A stretch of 64,000 nt of DNA from Lysobacterales bacterium (GTDB taxonomy: Bacteria > Pseudomonadota > Gammaproteobacteria > Xanthomonadales > Rhodanobacteraceae), in the NCBI GenBank assembly GCA_014338185.1, contig QUBV01000007.1, positions 1 through 64,000 on the forward strand. Reading direction: 5' to 3'. A program made the translations under genes and the position numbers. Shown one piece after another: positions 42,616-51,401 of the stretch. Each line of letters starts with the position of its first letter. The stretch's first letter is position 1. The notes below the pieces were generated by a model. The model ran no database searches. It was not told the origin of the DNA and saw only the letters and a program-made list of their open reading frames with translations.

Positions 42616-44564
42616 TGGTGGCGATCGTGCAGCGCGGCTTGCGCGCGGCGTTCATGGCAGTGGAGGCGGTGTTCAACCGCGCCTTCGGCGACCGCATGAA
42701 CCCGCTCTACCACCTCGGGCAGATCTGCTTCTACCTGTTCTGGATCATCGGCGCGACCGGTCTGGTCCTGTACGCGTTCTTCAACACCAGCGTAACCGGC
42801 GCCTACGAGTCGGTGGAGGCGATCACGCATGGCGCATGGGGCGCCGGCAGCGTGCTGCGCAGCGTGCACCGCTATGCCTCCGACGCGATGGTGCTGCTGA
42901 TGCTGCTGCACATGCTGCGCAACTTCGCCTTCGACCGCTTGCGCGGGTTCCGCGCCTTCTCGTGGGTGACCGGCGTGATGCTGCTGTGGCTGGTGTACGT
43001 GGTCGGCGCCAACGGCTTCATGCTGCCCTGGGACCGCCTGGCGCAGTTCGTGACCCAGTCGAGCTTCGAGTGGCTGGACTGGCTGCCCGGCTTCGGCGGG
43101 CGCCTGATCCGCAACTTCATCCTGCCCGAGCACGTGAGCGACCGCCTGTTCTCGCTGCTCGTGTTCGTGCACATCGGCGTGTCGCTGGTGCTGCTGCTGC
43201 TCATGTGGGTGCACGTGCAGCGCGTGCCCAAGGCCACCACCCAGCCGCCGCGGCCGCTGGCGGTGGCGATGATGGGCATGCTCGTGGTGCTCGCGATCAT
43301 CGCGCCGATCGCGAGCCAGGGCGTGGCCGAGCTGAACACCGAGCCGACCACGCTCAAGCTCGACTGGTTCCTGCTCACGATGTTCCCGCTCATCCACAAC
43401 GGCCCGCTGTCGACCGTGTGGGCGATCGTGATCGGTGGCTCGGTGTTCCTGTATGCGTTGCCGTGGCTCACGCTGCGGCGTGGCAGCAAGGCGCTCAACC
43501 AGCTCACGATCCATCCGGGCCCCGCGCGCGCGAGCGCCCGCGCGGGCGAGACGCTGCTCGACGCTGGGCTGCGCGCGGGGCTTGCGCTGCCGTTCGATTG
43601 CCGCTCGGGCGGCTGCGGCGTGTGCCTGTGCACGGTGCTGGCCGGCCGCGTCGACCTCGGGCCCTACCAGGAAGCCGCGCTCACCGCGGCGATGCGCGCG
43701 CGCGGCCACGCACTCATGTGCTGCGCGGTGGCGCAGGAGGACGTCGAGTTCGAGGTCGAGGGCGTGATCTCGCTCACCGACGCCAGCGCCGGCGCGCCGC
43801 GCCGCTGGCAGGCGAGCGTGCAGCGCATGGAACAGCTGTCACCCGACCTCATGCGCCTGTTCATCGCGCTGCCCGAAGGCGAGCACATCGATTTCATCGC
43901 GGGCCAGTACATCAACATCATCCTTGAGGACGGCGCCAAGCGCGCGTTCTCGTTCGCCAACCCGCCGCGTCCGCCCGATGCGCCCAAGCCCAGTGCCGGC
44001 GACGTGATCGAACTGCACATCCGCCGCATCCCCGGCGGACGCTTCACCGGTCACGTGTTCAGTGCGATGAAGGTCGGCGACCGCATCGATTTCGAGGGGC
44101 CGCTCGGCAGCTTCGTGTTGCGCGACAGCGCCAGGCCGATCCTCATGCTCGCGGGCGCGACCGGCTTCGCGCCGATCAAGAGCATCCTCGAAGATGCCTT
44201 CCGCCGCGGTATCGGGCGCCGGGTCGAGCTGTACTGGGGCGTGCGTGGTGAGGCCGACCTGTATCTGCAGGACCTCGTGGCGCGCTGGCAGGCCGAACAC
44301 GCCAACTTCCGCTATGTGCCGGTGCTGTCGGACATCGCCGCCGACGATCCGTGGCCGGGCCGGCGCGGCTTCGTGCATGAGGCGCTGCTGGCCGACCATC
44401 CGGACCTGAGCGGCCACGAGGTCTATGCCTGCGGTTCCACGCGCATGGTCGAGGCCGCGGTCCCGGACTTCCTTGCCCATGGCCTGGGCGAGCAGTTCTG
44501 CTTCTCCGACGCGTTCGTGCCCACCGCCTCGTCCTCACCGCCGCCACCGCCACCGTCACCCTGA
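42615..44564 (+). CDS. Cytochrome b - [2Fe-2S] ferredoxin - NAD(P)H reductase fusion
   Basis: 649 residues. Residues 1-290 are a cytochrome b part paralogous to the one at 39079 (SVHRYASD/LLHMLRN; FVHIGVSL/WVHVQR). Next comes a plant-type ferredoxin domain (CRSGGCGVCLC, with a later Cys in LMCCA). A ferredoxin-NAD(P)H-reductase domain follows with FAD motif RAFSFANPP and NAD motif AGATGFAPIKS, ending YACGSTRMVEA. It should carry electrons between NAD(P)H and membrane hemes. The ATG at 42615 overlaps the previous stop (TGATG); a GTG at 42612 is possible. The C-terminal tail is Pro-rich. Confidence 0.88.
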   Translation: MVAIVQRGLRAAFMAVEAVFNRAFGDRMNPLYHLGQICFYLFWIIGATGLVLYAFFNTSVTGAYESVEAITHGAWGAGSVLRSVHRYASDAMVLLMLLHMLRNFAFDRLRGFRAFSWVTGVMLLWLVYVVGANGFMLPWDRLAQFVTQSSFEWLDWLPGFGGRLIRNFILPEHVSDRLFSLLVFVHIGVSLVLLLLMWVHVQRVPKATTQPPRPLAVAMMGMLVVLAIIAPIASQGVAELNTEPTTLKLDWFLLTMFPLIHNGPLSTVWAIVIGGSVFLYALPWLTLRRGSKALNQLTIHPGPARASARAGETLLDAGLRAGLALPFDCRSGGCGVCLCTVLAGRVDLGPYQEAALTAAMRARGHALMCCAVAQEDVEFEVEGVISLTDASAGAPRRWQASVQRMEQLSPDLMRLFIALPEGEHIDFIAGQYINIILEDGAKRAFSFANPPRPPDAPKPSAGDVIELHIRRIPGGRFTGHVFSAMKVGDRIDFEGPLGSFVLRDSARPILMLAGATGFAPIKSILEDAFRRGIGRRVELYWGVRGEADLYLQDLVARWQAEHANFRYVPVLSDIAADDPWPGRRGFVHEALLADHPDLSGHEVYACGSTRMVEAAVPDFLAHGLGEQFCFSDAFVPTASSSPPPPPPSP

Positions 44565-44586
44565 CGCGGCACTGCGCGCGTCCGCC

Positions 44587-45660
44587 TCACAGCTTGAGGT
44601 GGATGCTGCGGCGGTCGAGTTCGCGCACGATGAGCCACCACAGCGCGACGAAGGCGAGCGCCCACGCCAGCGAGGCCAGCCACGGCCCGGCCAGCGGCAC
44701 CAGCCAGTCCGCGAACAGGCGCTGATACAGCCACGGCTGCCAGCCCAGTCCTTCGAGCACGACCGCCAGCGCCTGCGAGCCCGCGTAGGCGGTGATCGCG
44801 TTGACGCCGAAACGCCGTCCCAGTGCCGGCCAGCCGCCACGGTCGACCAGCAGGTGGCACAGTGCGAGCGCGAGCCCGGCCCAGCCCGCGCTCCACAGCG
44901 CGAACGAGGGCGTCCACAGGTTCTTGTTGAACGGTTGCCAGTACGCCCACAGCCAGCCCAGCGCGAGCGCGCCCAGCGCACCCGCGACGATGAGCGCGGG
45001 GCGATGGCGGCGCAGCGCCACGCCCGCGCACAGGCCGAGCAACGTGGTGGCGAGCGCCGGCAGCGTGCCGAGCACGCCTTCGGGATCGTGGCCGCGCCCG
45101 CTCGCGGCGTCGAACGACCACACGCCGCGGCCGAACAGCGCGCTGTCGAGGCGGCTCGCGACGTTGGTCCAGGGTTCGAGCGTGCCGCCCAGCTGCAGCA
45201 GCAGGCCGTAGCCCAACAGCAGCGCCGCGATCGCCACCAGCCACCGCCGCGGCCGCACGTGGATCGCCAGCCACGCCGCCAGCGCGAAGCAGATGCCGAT
45301 GCGTTGCAGCACGCCGGGCCAGCGCATCTCGCGCCCGGGCATGAGCCAGGCGGCCAGTGCGTTGATCGCCAGCCCGAGCAGCACGATGCGCAGCGCGCGC
45401 GCGAGTGCCGCGCGCGTGAGCGCGGCACGCGCCTCGCCATGTTCGAGCCGCGGCAGGATCGCGAGCGCGATCGACACCCCGACGATGAACAGGAACCAGG
45501 GGAAGATGAGGTCGGTCGGCGTGCAGCCATGCCAGGACGCATGTTCGAGCGGCCGGTACACGTGGCCCCAGTCGCCCGGATCGTTGACCAGCAGCATCGC
45601 CGCCACGGTGATGCCGCGCAGCGCGTCGACCGAGGCCAGACGTGCGCGCTGGGGCGTCAT
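44587..45660 (-). CDS. nagX: NagX-like membrane acyltransferase family protein
   Basis: 357 residues with about 10 membrane helices. The pattern SVDALRGITVAAMLLVNDPG, then HASWHGCTPTDLIFPWFLFI and RFGVNAITAYAGSQ is typical of the DUF5009/NagX group, related to heparan-alpha-glucosaminide acetyltransferase. NagX genes accompany chitin and GlcNAc utilisation. The hexosaminidase gene lies just upstream in the same direction. Confidence 0.85.
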   Translation of the reverse strand: MTPQRARLASVDALRGITVAAMLLVNDPGDWGHVYRPLEHASWHGCTPTDLIFPWFLFIVGVSIALAILPRLEHGEARAALTRAALARALRIVLLGLAINALAAWLMPGREMRWPGVLQRIGICFALAAWLAIHVRPRRWLVAIAALLLGYGLLLQLGGTLEPWTNVASRLDSALFGRGVWSFDAASGRGHDPEGVLGTLPALATTLLGLCAGVALRRHRPALIVAGALGALALGWLWAYWQPFNKNLWTPSFALWSAGWAGLALALCHLLVDRGGWPALGRRFGVNAITAYAGSQALAVVLEGLGWQPWLYQRLFADWLVPLAGPWLASLAWALAFVALWWLIVRELDRRSIHLKL

Positions 45661-45697
45661 CGCACTGTCGCAAGCCCTGGCACGCGCCGTGGCCGCG

Positions 45698-47986
45698 TCA
45701 CGGGCCCGGCACCAGGTCCACGCGCCCGATGCCGTACAGGGGCCCGTCGATCGGCGCGGTGTAGATGAAGCACAGGCTGCGCTCGCCGCTGAGCGCAGGC
45801 AGCGCGCTGGTGAGCGGGAACCGACGCGGGCTGTGCGCGGGATCGGGCAGCGGCAGGCTCGCCAGCAGCGTGCCGTCGCAGCGGTCGGCGTGGATCTCCA
45901 GTTCGCCGAACGGCGTGGCGTGGGCGCGCGACACCACCAGGCGCTGCTCGTGCGCGAGCGCGTATTTGCGCTCGAGCCGCGCCGCCTCGACGCGGATCGC
46001 GGTCACGCCGTCCAGGCGCGTCGGCGGCAGCTGCTGGCAGGTGTCGAACACGTTGACCGCGTACACCGGCTGCGTGCTGGTGGCATCGGGCGTGGGCTGC
46101 ACGCGCAGGCGGAAGTCGCTGCCGGGGCAGTTCGGCAAGGCGCTGCCGGGCAGGCTCAGCAGGCTTTGGCGATCGAGCCGGCGCTCGCGCGGCGCGGCCA
46201 GCGCAACACCGTCGGCGGCGAATGCATTGGCGCGCACGTGGGCAGGCAGGCTGAGCACGAGTGGCGCGAGGTAGGGCAGCGAATCCGCACGTGGCTCGCT
46301 GCCATCGAGGGTGTAGCGCAGCGTGCCGACGCCGCTCTGGTTGGACAGGCGCACGGTGGCGCGGCCCGTGGCGAGCGCGAGGTTGCGGTCGGTGTCGATC
46401 GCGACCGCGAACGCGCCATCGGCCACGTGCACGCCGGCGCGGCGGTAGCGTGCGAGCTGCGCGGGCAGGCGCGTGGCGAAATCCGCCCAGTCGCGCGCAG
46501 CCGCGCTCGACCACGCCACTTCGGCCAGCGCCGCCAGGCGCGGGAACACCGCGTGCTCGACATGTGCGTGGCTGGGCAGGTGCTCGGTCCACACATTGGC
46601 CTGCACGCCCAGCACGTGGCGTACCTGGGCCGCGCCGAGCACGCCGGGCACGGGTTCGAACGCATAGATGCCACGCAGGGCTTCCACTCCGAGCCGGCCC
46701 GAGTATTCGTCATCGAGCGCGCTCTGCACGTGGTCGAAGTACAGCGTCGGCGCGGGCGCCATCACCACGTCGTGGCCGGTCAGCGCGGCCTTGATCGCGC
46801 CGTCGCTGCCGCGCCACGACATCACGGTCGCGCCCGCGGGCAGGTTGTCGCCTTCGAGGATCTCGTCCCAGCCGATGAGCTTGCGCCCGTGCGCATCGAG
46901 GTAGCGGCCGAGCCGGCCGATGAACCAGCCCTGCAGCGCGTTCTCGCTGGTCAGGCCCAGCTCGCGCATCCTCGCCTGCACCGCGGGTGCGGCCTGCCAC
47001 TGGTCCTTGATCGCCTCGTCGCCGCCGACGTGGATGTAGCGCGACGGAAACAGCGCCATGAGTTCGTCGAGCACGCCTTCGATGAAGCCGAAGGTGGCCT
47101 CGTCGACATTGAACAACCACGGGTTCACGCCCCAGTCGACCGACACCGCCGGTCGCGTGCCGGTCACGCCGAGTTCGGGATAGGCCGCCACCGCGGCCTG
47201 CGCGTGGCCGGGCATGTCGATCTCGGGCACGATCGTGATGCCGCGCGCGGCGGCGTGGGCCACCAGCGCACGGATCTGTTCCTGCGTGTACCAGCCGCCG
47301 TAGCGCGAAGGCTCTCCGTCCCGGCCTGCGCCCGGTGGCGTGCGCCAGGCGCCGATGCGCGTGAGTTCGGGATGGCGCTTGATCTCCACGCGCCAACCCT
47401 GGTCGTCGCTGAGGTGCCAGTGCAGCACGTTGAGCTTGGCCAGTGCCATCTGGTCGATGAGCGCGCGGATCTCGTCCGGCGACTGCATGTGGCGCACCGA
47501 ATCGAGCATGAGGCCGCGCCAGGCGAAGCGCGGCGCGTCCTCGATGTGCAGCGCGGGCAGGTCGGTCACCTGCGCGCTGCGCGTGAGCAGCTGGAACAGC
47601 GTGGCCGCACCGTGCACGAGGCCGGCCGGCTCGCGCGCGGCGATGCGCACGCGCTGCGCGTCGATGTCGAGCGTGTAGGCTTCGGCCGCGGCAGGCGCAG
47701 CGGGGTCGCTCACGAACTCGATCGCGGGGCCGGCCCGGCCCGGGCCCAGCTGCACGCGCGGGCCATCGACCGCCTCCAGCGCATCGCGCAGGAACTGCGC
47801 CGCGGCGCGCGCGGCCGCGTCATCGCCTGCGCTGCGCAGCGGCGTGACACGCGCGAGCACGAAGCGGCCCTCGTGCAGGTCGACCCGGGCCGGACGCGGG
47901 ATCAGCGGCAGACTCGCCGCCACGCCAGCCAGCGGCAGCAGGACCAGGCACAGTACGGCGAGCAGCGAACACGGACGGTGCGGCAT
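45698..47986 (-). CDS. Secreted beta-N-acetylhexosaminidase, GH20
   Basis: 762 residues with a signal peptide (ending AGVAAS). The GH20b domain at the N-terminus is followed by the GH20 barrel: FAWRGLMLDSVRHM, LHWHLSDDQGWRVEI, VPEIDMPGHA and the catalytic Asp-Glu in YIHVGGDEAIKDQW. The C-terminus carries a chitobiase-like segment and an extra beta-domain with Cys. Releases terminal GlcNAc from chitin oligomers or murein fragments. The ATG at 47986 has GAGGATCGCC upstream. Confidence 0.92.
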   Translation of the reverse strand: MPHRPCSLLAVLCLVLLPLAGVAASLPLIPRPARVDLHEGRFVLARVTPLRSAGDDAAARAAAQFLRDALEAVDGPRVQLGPGRAGPAIEFVSDPAAPAAAEAYTLDIDAQRVRIAAREPAGLVHGAATLFQLLTRSAQVTDLPALHIEDAPRFAWRGLMLDSVRHMQSPDEIRALIDQMALAKLNVLHWHLSDDQGWRVEIKRHPELTRIGAWRTPPGAGRDGEPSRYGGWYTQEQIRALVAHAAARGITIVPEIDMPGHAQAAVAAYPELGVTGTRPAVSVDWGVNPWLFNVDEATFGFIEGVLDELMALFPSRYIHVGGDEAIKDQWQAAPAVQARMRELGLTSENALQGWFIGRLGRYLDAHGRKLIGWDEILEGDNLPAGATVMSWRGSDGAIKAALTGHDVVMAPAPTLYFDHVQSALDDEYSGRLGVEALRGIYAFEPVPGVLGAAQVRHVLGVQANVWTEHLPSHAHVEHAVFPRLAALAEVAWSSAAARDWADFATRLPAQLARYRRAGVHVADGAFAVAIDTDRNLALATGRATVRLSNQSGVGTLRYTLDGSEPRADSLPYLAPLVLSLPAHVRANAFAADGVALAAPRERRLDRQSLLSLPGSALPNCPGSDFRLRVQPTPDATSTQPVYAVNVFDTCQQLPPTRLDGVTAIRVEAARLERKYALAHEQRLVVSRAHATPFGELEIHADRCDGTLLASLPLPDPAHSPRRFPLTSALPALSGERSLCFIYTAPIDGPLYGIGRVDLVPGP

Positions 47987-48208
47987 GCGGCGATCCTCGG
48001 GCAGGTGCGCGCGGCCACCCGGGCCGATGCGGATGCATGGCCCATGCCGCACGGCGGGCAAGCGCCTATCTTCGCCGCTGCCGCATCGGTTTGCAGCAGT
48101 CGCGGTCATGACGATTGGTTTGGTCGGCGCAGGTGCCTGCGCCGGAGCGTCATGGCGCGGCCGCGCGCACGAGGCGCCGCCACGTTGCGGCAGGCCGGCG
48201 CGCCCGGC

Positions 48209-49987
48209 TCATGGGTCCGACTCGAAGCCGTCGCTGAAGATGCGGTCGTTGCCGACCTGCACCGCGCCGCTCGCGCTCGCCAGTGCCAGCGCGAGGTCGG
48301 TGCTGCTGATCGCGCCGTTCTCATCGACGTCCAGGTACAGCGACACCAGCAGGTCGTAGCTGCCCGCGGGCGCGCCCGCGGGCACGCTGAAGCTGCGCGT
48401 GACCGGATGGCTGCCGCCGGCGAGCTCGAGGGGTGCATCGTGCGCGCTGTCGTCGAGGTAGCCGACCCCGGCGCGGTACAGGCTGGCGCCGATCAGCAGG
48501 TGGGCGTGGCTCGCGCCCGCGCTGTTGCTGGCGGTGGCGTCGATCTGCAGGGTGGCGCCGGGCGCGATCACGGCCGGCGTGGCGGCAAGGTCGCTGAGCG
48601 CGAGTGGCGAGGTCATGACCGCGGTGCGCAGGTTGCTGCCGGCGCCGTTGTCGTTGTAGTAGTGGTCGACGATCCAGCGCCACGACGGCGCGCTCGCCGT
48701 GAGCGCCCAGCGCTGGGTGCCCCATTGCGACATGCCGCGGCCATGGCCGAAGCAGCCGCGGCCCGCGCCGACGCTGTCGGCGAGGCACGGCCAGCCGTTG
48801 GCCGGCGATCCGGCGTAGCCATCGCCACAGGACAGGTCGTTGTTGCTGCACGACAGGCCGTCACCGGGATCGTCCCAGCTGTTGTTCTCGGCCGAGTATT
48901 CCGAGGATGCGGCTTCGCTGCCGCTGCGCGTGAGCATGAGTCCGGGGGTGCGCGCGATCGCACTGTCGGTGGAGCCGTGGGTGCTGCCGTCGTTGACCTG
49001 GCAGCAGGCGCTGGAGCAGATGTCGAAGTTGGGGCGGATCGGATGCGCGACGCGCCACGCGCCATAGCTGCGGTAGGCAACACTGCCCGCGCGCAGCGAC
49101 TGGCTGTGCCAGCTCGCGATCCATTCGTTGTCGAGGCCGCGCCGCACATAGGTTTCCAGCGGCAGCACGCAGCTGTGGGTGCAGCTGCCGGTACAGCAGG
49201 ATTGGCTGCAGGCCGCATCGGCGTAGCCGACGCGGATCGATGCCGGCGGCGCGAGCGCGGGCGCGAGCAAGGGGCCGGTCGGCAGCGCCGTCTGCAGCAC
49301 AGACGATGGCGTGGAAGCCTCGCCGGCGACGCTGCGCGCGCCGCGGTCGAGTGCGCCGACCACGTGGTCCACGCGCGTGGGCGCGCCGGCGCCGAGCGTG
49401 AGCAGCATGCGCTGCACGCCATCGGCACAGGCCAGCCCCACGTGTTCCTGCTCGCCCACGCCCGGCAGTTCCAGCCGCAGCGTCGAGCGCCGCGTCGCAT
49501 CGCGCGGGCAGGGCGCAAGCTGCAATTGAAAGTAGCCATCGTCGAGGCTGTGCATGTCGCGTCCTTCCAGCGTGATGCGGGCCGCCGCCAGCGGTGCGCC
49601 ATCGGCGATGCGGCGCACATAGCCTTGCAGCCAGCGTTCGTCGCCGCGTGCCGCCACCCGCGCGGCCAGGCGCGCGTAGGCGGCGGGTTCGTGCAACGGA
49701 TCGAGCAGCAGCGTGGTCGGGCCGCCCGCGGGATCGAGCGTGAACTCGAGCGCCCGGTAGCCCGCGGCCTGGGCCGTCGCGGTCACGCGCAGCGCGGGCG
49801 CTGCGATCGCGCGCAGGTGGCCATCGATGCTCGCGCGGCGTGGCTTGCCATCGTCGTAGTCGAGCGTGGCCGCGACCGGTGCGCCGGTGCGGGCATCGCG
49901 CGCGGCCAGTTCCAGCGCCGCCGCCGCGGGCGCGAGCGCGAGCAACGCGCCCAGCGCCACCAGGATTCCACCATGGGATGCATGCAT
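48209..49987 (-). CDS. Secreted SpoIID/LytB-like domain protein
   Basis: 592 residues with a signal peptide. The SpoIID-like core has VLPLETYVRRGLDNEWIASW, LRAGSVAYRSYGAWR and GHGRGMSQWGTQRWA; the last motif matches GHGxGMSQxGA of the family. SpoIID cleaves denuded glycan strands during sporulation in Firmicutes; this non-sporulating lineage must use it otherwise. Many Cys (CSQSCCTGSCTHSC) suggest disulphides, and a C-terminal beta-domain (about 480-592) follows. The ATG at 49987 follows GGGAGGGGGA. Confidence 0.8.
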   Translation of the reverse strand: MHASHGGILVALGALLALAPAAAALELAARDARTGAPVAATLDYDDGKPRRASIDGHLRAIAAPALRVTATAQAAGYRALEFTLDPAGGPTTLLLDPLHEPAAYARLAARVAARGDERWLQGYVRRIADGAPLAAARITLEGRDMHSLDDGYFQLQLAPCPRDATRRSTLRLELPGVGEQEHVGLACADGVQRMLLTLGAGAPTRVDHVVGALDRGARSVAGEASTPSSVLQTALPTGPLLAPALAPPASIRVGYADAACSQSCCTGSCTHSCVLPLETYVRRGLDNEWIASWHSQSLRAGSVAYRSYGAWRVAHPIRPNFDICSSACCQVNDGSTHGSTDSAIARTPGLMLTRSGSEAASSEYSAENNSWDDPGDGLSCSNNDLSCGDGYAGSPANGWPCLADSVGAGRGCFGHGRGMSQWGTQRWALTASAPSWRWIVDHYYNDNGAGSNLRTAVMTSPLALSDLAATPAVIAPGATLQIDATASNSAGASHAHLLIGASLYRAGVGYLDDSAHDAPLELAGGSHPVTRSFSVPAGAPAGSYDLLVSLYLDVDENGAISSTDLALALASASGAVQVGNDRIFSDGFESDP

Positions 49988-50159
49988 GTCAGTCCCCCTC
50001 CCGAAGTGCACCATACACCGCCTGCGGCGGCCCGAGCATGCGGGCCACGGTGCCGGCCGGGGACAGGCGCAGCGCGCGCTAAACCCCGCGCTGCGCCACT
50101 GCATCCCATGCCTTGCGATTCACCCGTTTGCGCCGCCCCGGTCCCAAGGAGTCCCGTCC

Positions 50160-51002
50160 ATGCGCCTCGCGATGCTTGCCACAGTGCCGTTCCTCGTGCT
50201 GCTCTCGGCCGCCGCCACCGCGGCCGATTGCAAGCTGTCTGCCCAGCATGATTTCGAGGTCGATGCGGCCGCGCTCGACACCCTGGCGCTGCATCTGGGC
50301 GCGAGCGATGCCTGGGTCGAGGGCGTGCCGGGGCTGGCCAAGGTCGAGGTGCGGGCACGCGCCTGCGCTTCGCGGCAGGACTGGCTCGATGCGCTGGGCG
50401 TCGAGCATGCGGTCGAAGGCGGCCACCTCAGCGTCACCCCGCGCACGCCCACGAGCACCGTCAATATCAACCTGTTCGGCGCGAGCTACGCCTGGATCGA
50501 ACTGCGCATCCGCGCGCCAGCGCGGCTTGCGCTCGCGGTCGAGACCGGTGCCGGCGACGTCGATGTGCGCGGCGTGGCCAGCCTCGACTTCGACTCGGGA
50601 GCGGGCGACCTGCGGGTCAACGACATCGCCGGTCCGCTCGTGCTCGCGCTCGGCTCGGCCGACGTCGTGGGAGCCGGCGTCGGTGCGCTCGAACTGCGTC
50701 GCACCGGCTCGGGCGATGTGAGCCTGCGCGAGGTCCGGGGCGATGCACAGCTGCGTTCGGTCGGTTCGGGCGACATCCGGCTCGACAGCGTGGCGGGCAG
50801 CGTCACCGCCGGTGACGTCGGCTCGGGCGACCTCACCTTCGAGCGTGTCGGCGGCGACGTGAAGGTCGACTCGATCGGCTCCGGCGACCTGAGCGTGCGC
50901 GACGTCGGCGGCGGCCTGCGCGTGCGTGCGCAAGGCTCGGGCGACATCGACCACCACGGCGTGCGCGGCCCGGTCGAATTGCCACCCGTGCACGAGGATT
51001 GA
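50160..51002 (+). CDS. Exported beta-helix-like protein (DUF4097 type)
   Basis: 280 residues with a signal peptide (ending TAADC). From about residue 135 there are short repeats with the pattern GSGD: RRTGSGDVSLREV, RSVGSGDIRLDSV, DVGSGDLTFERV, SIGSGDLSVRDV. This is the right-handed solenoid expected of DUF4097-type proteins. Extracytoplasmic; function unknown. Divergent from the SpoIID-like gene. Confidence 0.75.
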   Translation: MRLAMLATVPFLVLLSAAATAADCKLSAQHDFEVDAAALDTLALHLGASDAWVEGVPGLAKVEVRARACASRQDWLDALGVEHAVEGGHLSVTPRTPTSTVNINLFGASYAWIELRIRAPARLALAVETGAGDVDVRGVASLDFDSGAGDLRVNDIAGPLVLALGSADVVGAGVGALELRRTGSGDVSLREVRGDAQLRSVGSGDIRLDSVAGSVTAGDVGSGDLTFERVGGDVKVDSIGSGDLSVRDVGGGLRVRAQGSGDIDHHGVRGPVELPPVHED

Positions 51003-51086
51003 GTCCGGCGCCCGCAGCGCGCATGCGCCAGGCTGGGACGCCTGCGTGTCACGCCGGCGGGCGCCGCAGCGGGCACCCGCACCGGC

Positions 51087-51401
51087 CTAGCGTGGCTGCG
51101 TTTCGGCGTCCCGCGCAGCGGGGTGCGTGCGGTCCGCATCCGGGCCCGCGCTGCGGACGTGCTGCCGCAGGTGTGTGAGTTCGGCCTTGATGATGGCGGC
51201 ACAAGCGGCAAGCGCGTGGGGATGGTCGGGCGCGACCGGGCGCACCTCGGTGGCGTAGCCCAATGCGAGGTAGCCACACGTCTCGATGATCCGTGCGATG
51301 CGCAGGTCCTCGAACGTCTGCCGGGTGCGTGCGGCGGGCTGCACGTACGGGACATCGCCCAGTTCGTTGACCAATGGGGCGCCTGGGCGAAGTTCACGCA
51401 T
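51087..51401 (-). CDS. Small protein at the end of the RiPP cluster
   Basis: 104 residues. The start overlaps the ATP-grasp stop by 8 nt (ATGCGTGA), so they are co-translated. Helical, with one Cys (IIETCGYLALGYATEV) and a polar C-terminus. No signal peptide and no Gly-Gly motif, so it is unlikely to be a second precursor. Perhaps a helper or immunity protein; no homology seen. Confidence 0.6.
   Translation of the reverse strand: MRELRPGAPLVNELGDVPYVQPAARTRQTFEDLRIARIIETCGYLALGYATEVRPVAPDHPHALAACAAIIKAELTHLRQHVRSAGPDADRTHPAARDAETQPR

Noticed and set aside
45293-50251. A 1652-codon open frame on the plus strand
   Set aside because: It is antisense to NagX, the GH20 hexosaminidase and the SpoIID-like gene, whose motifs are clear. 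Its translation is Arg/Ala/Gly-rich and without domains, as expected of GC-rich shadow frames.
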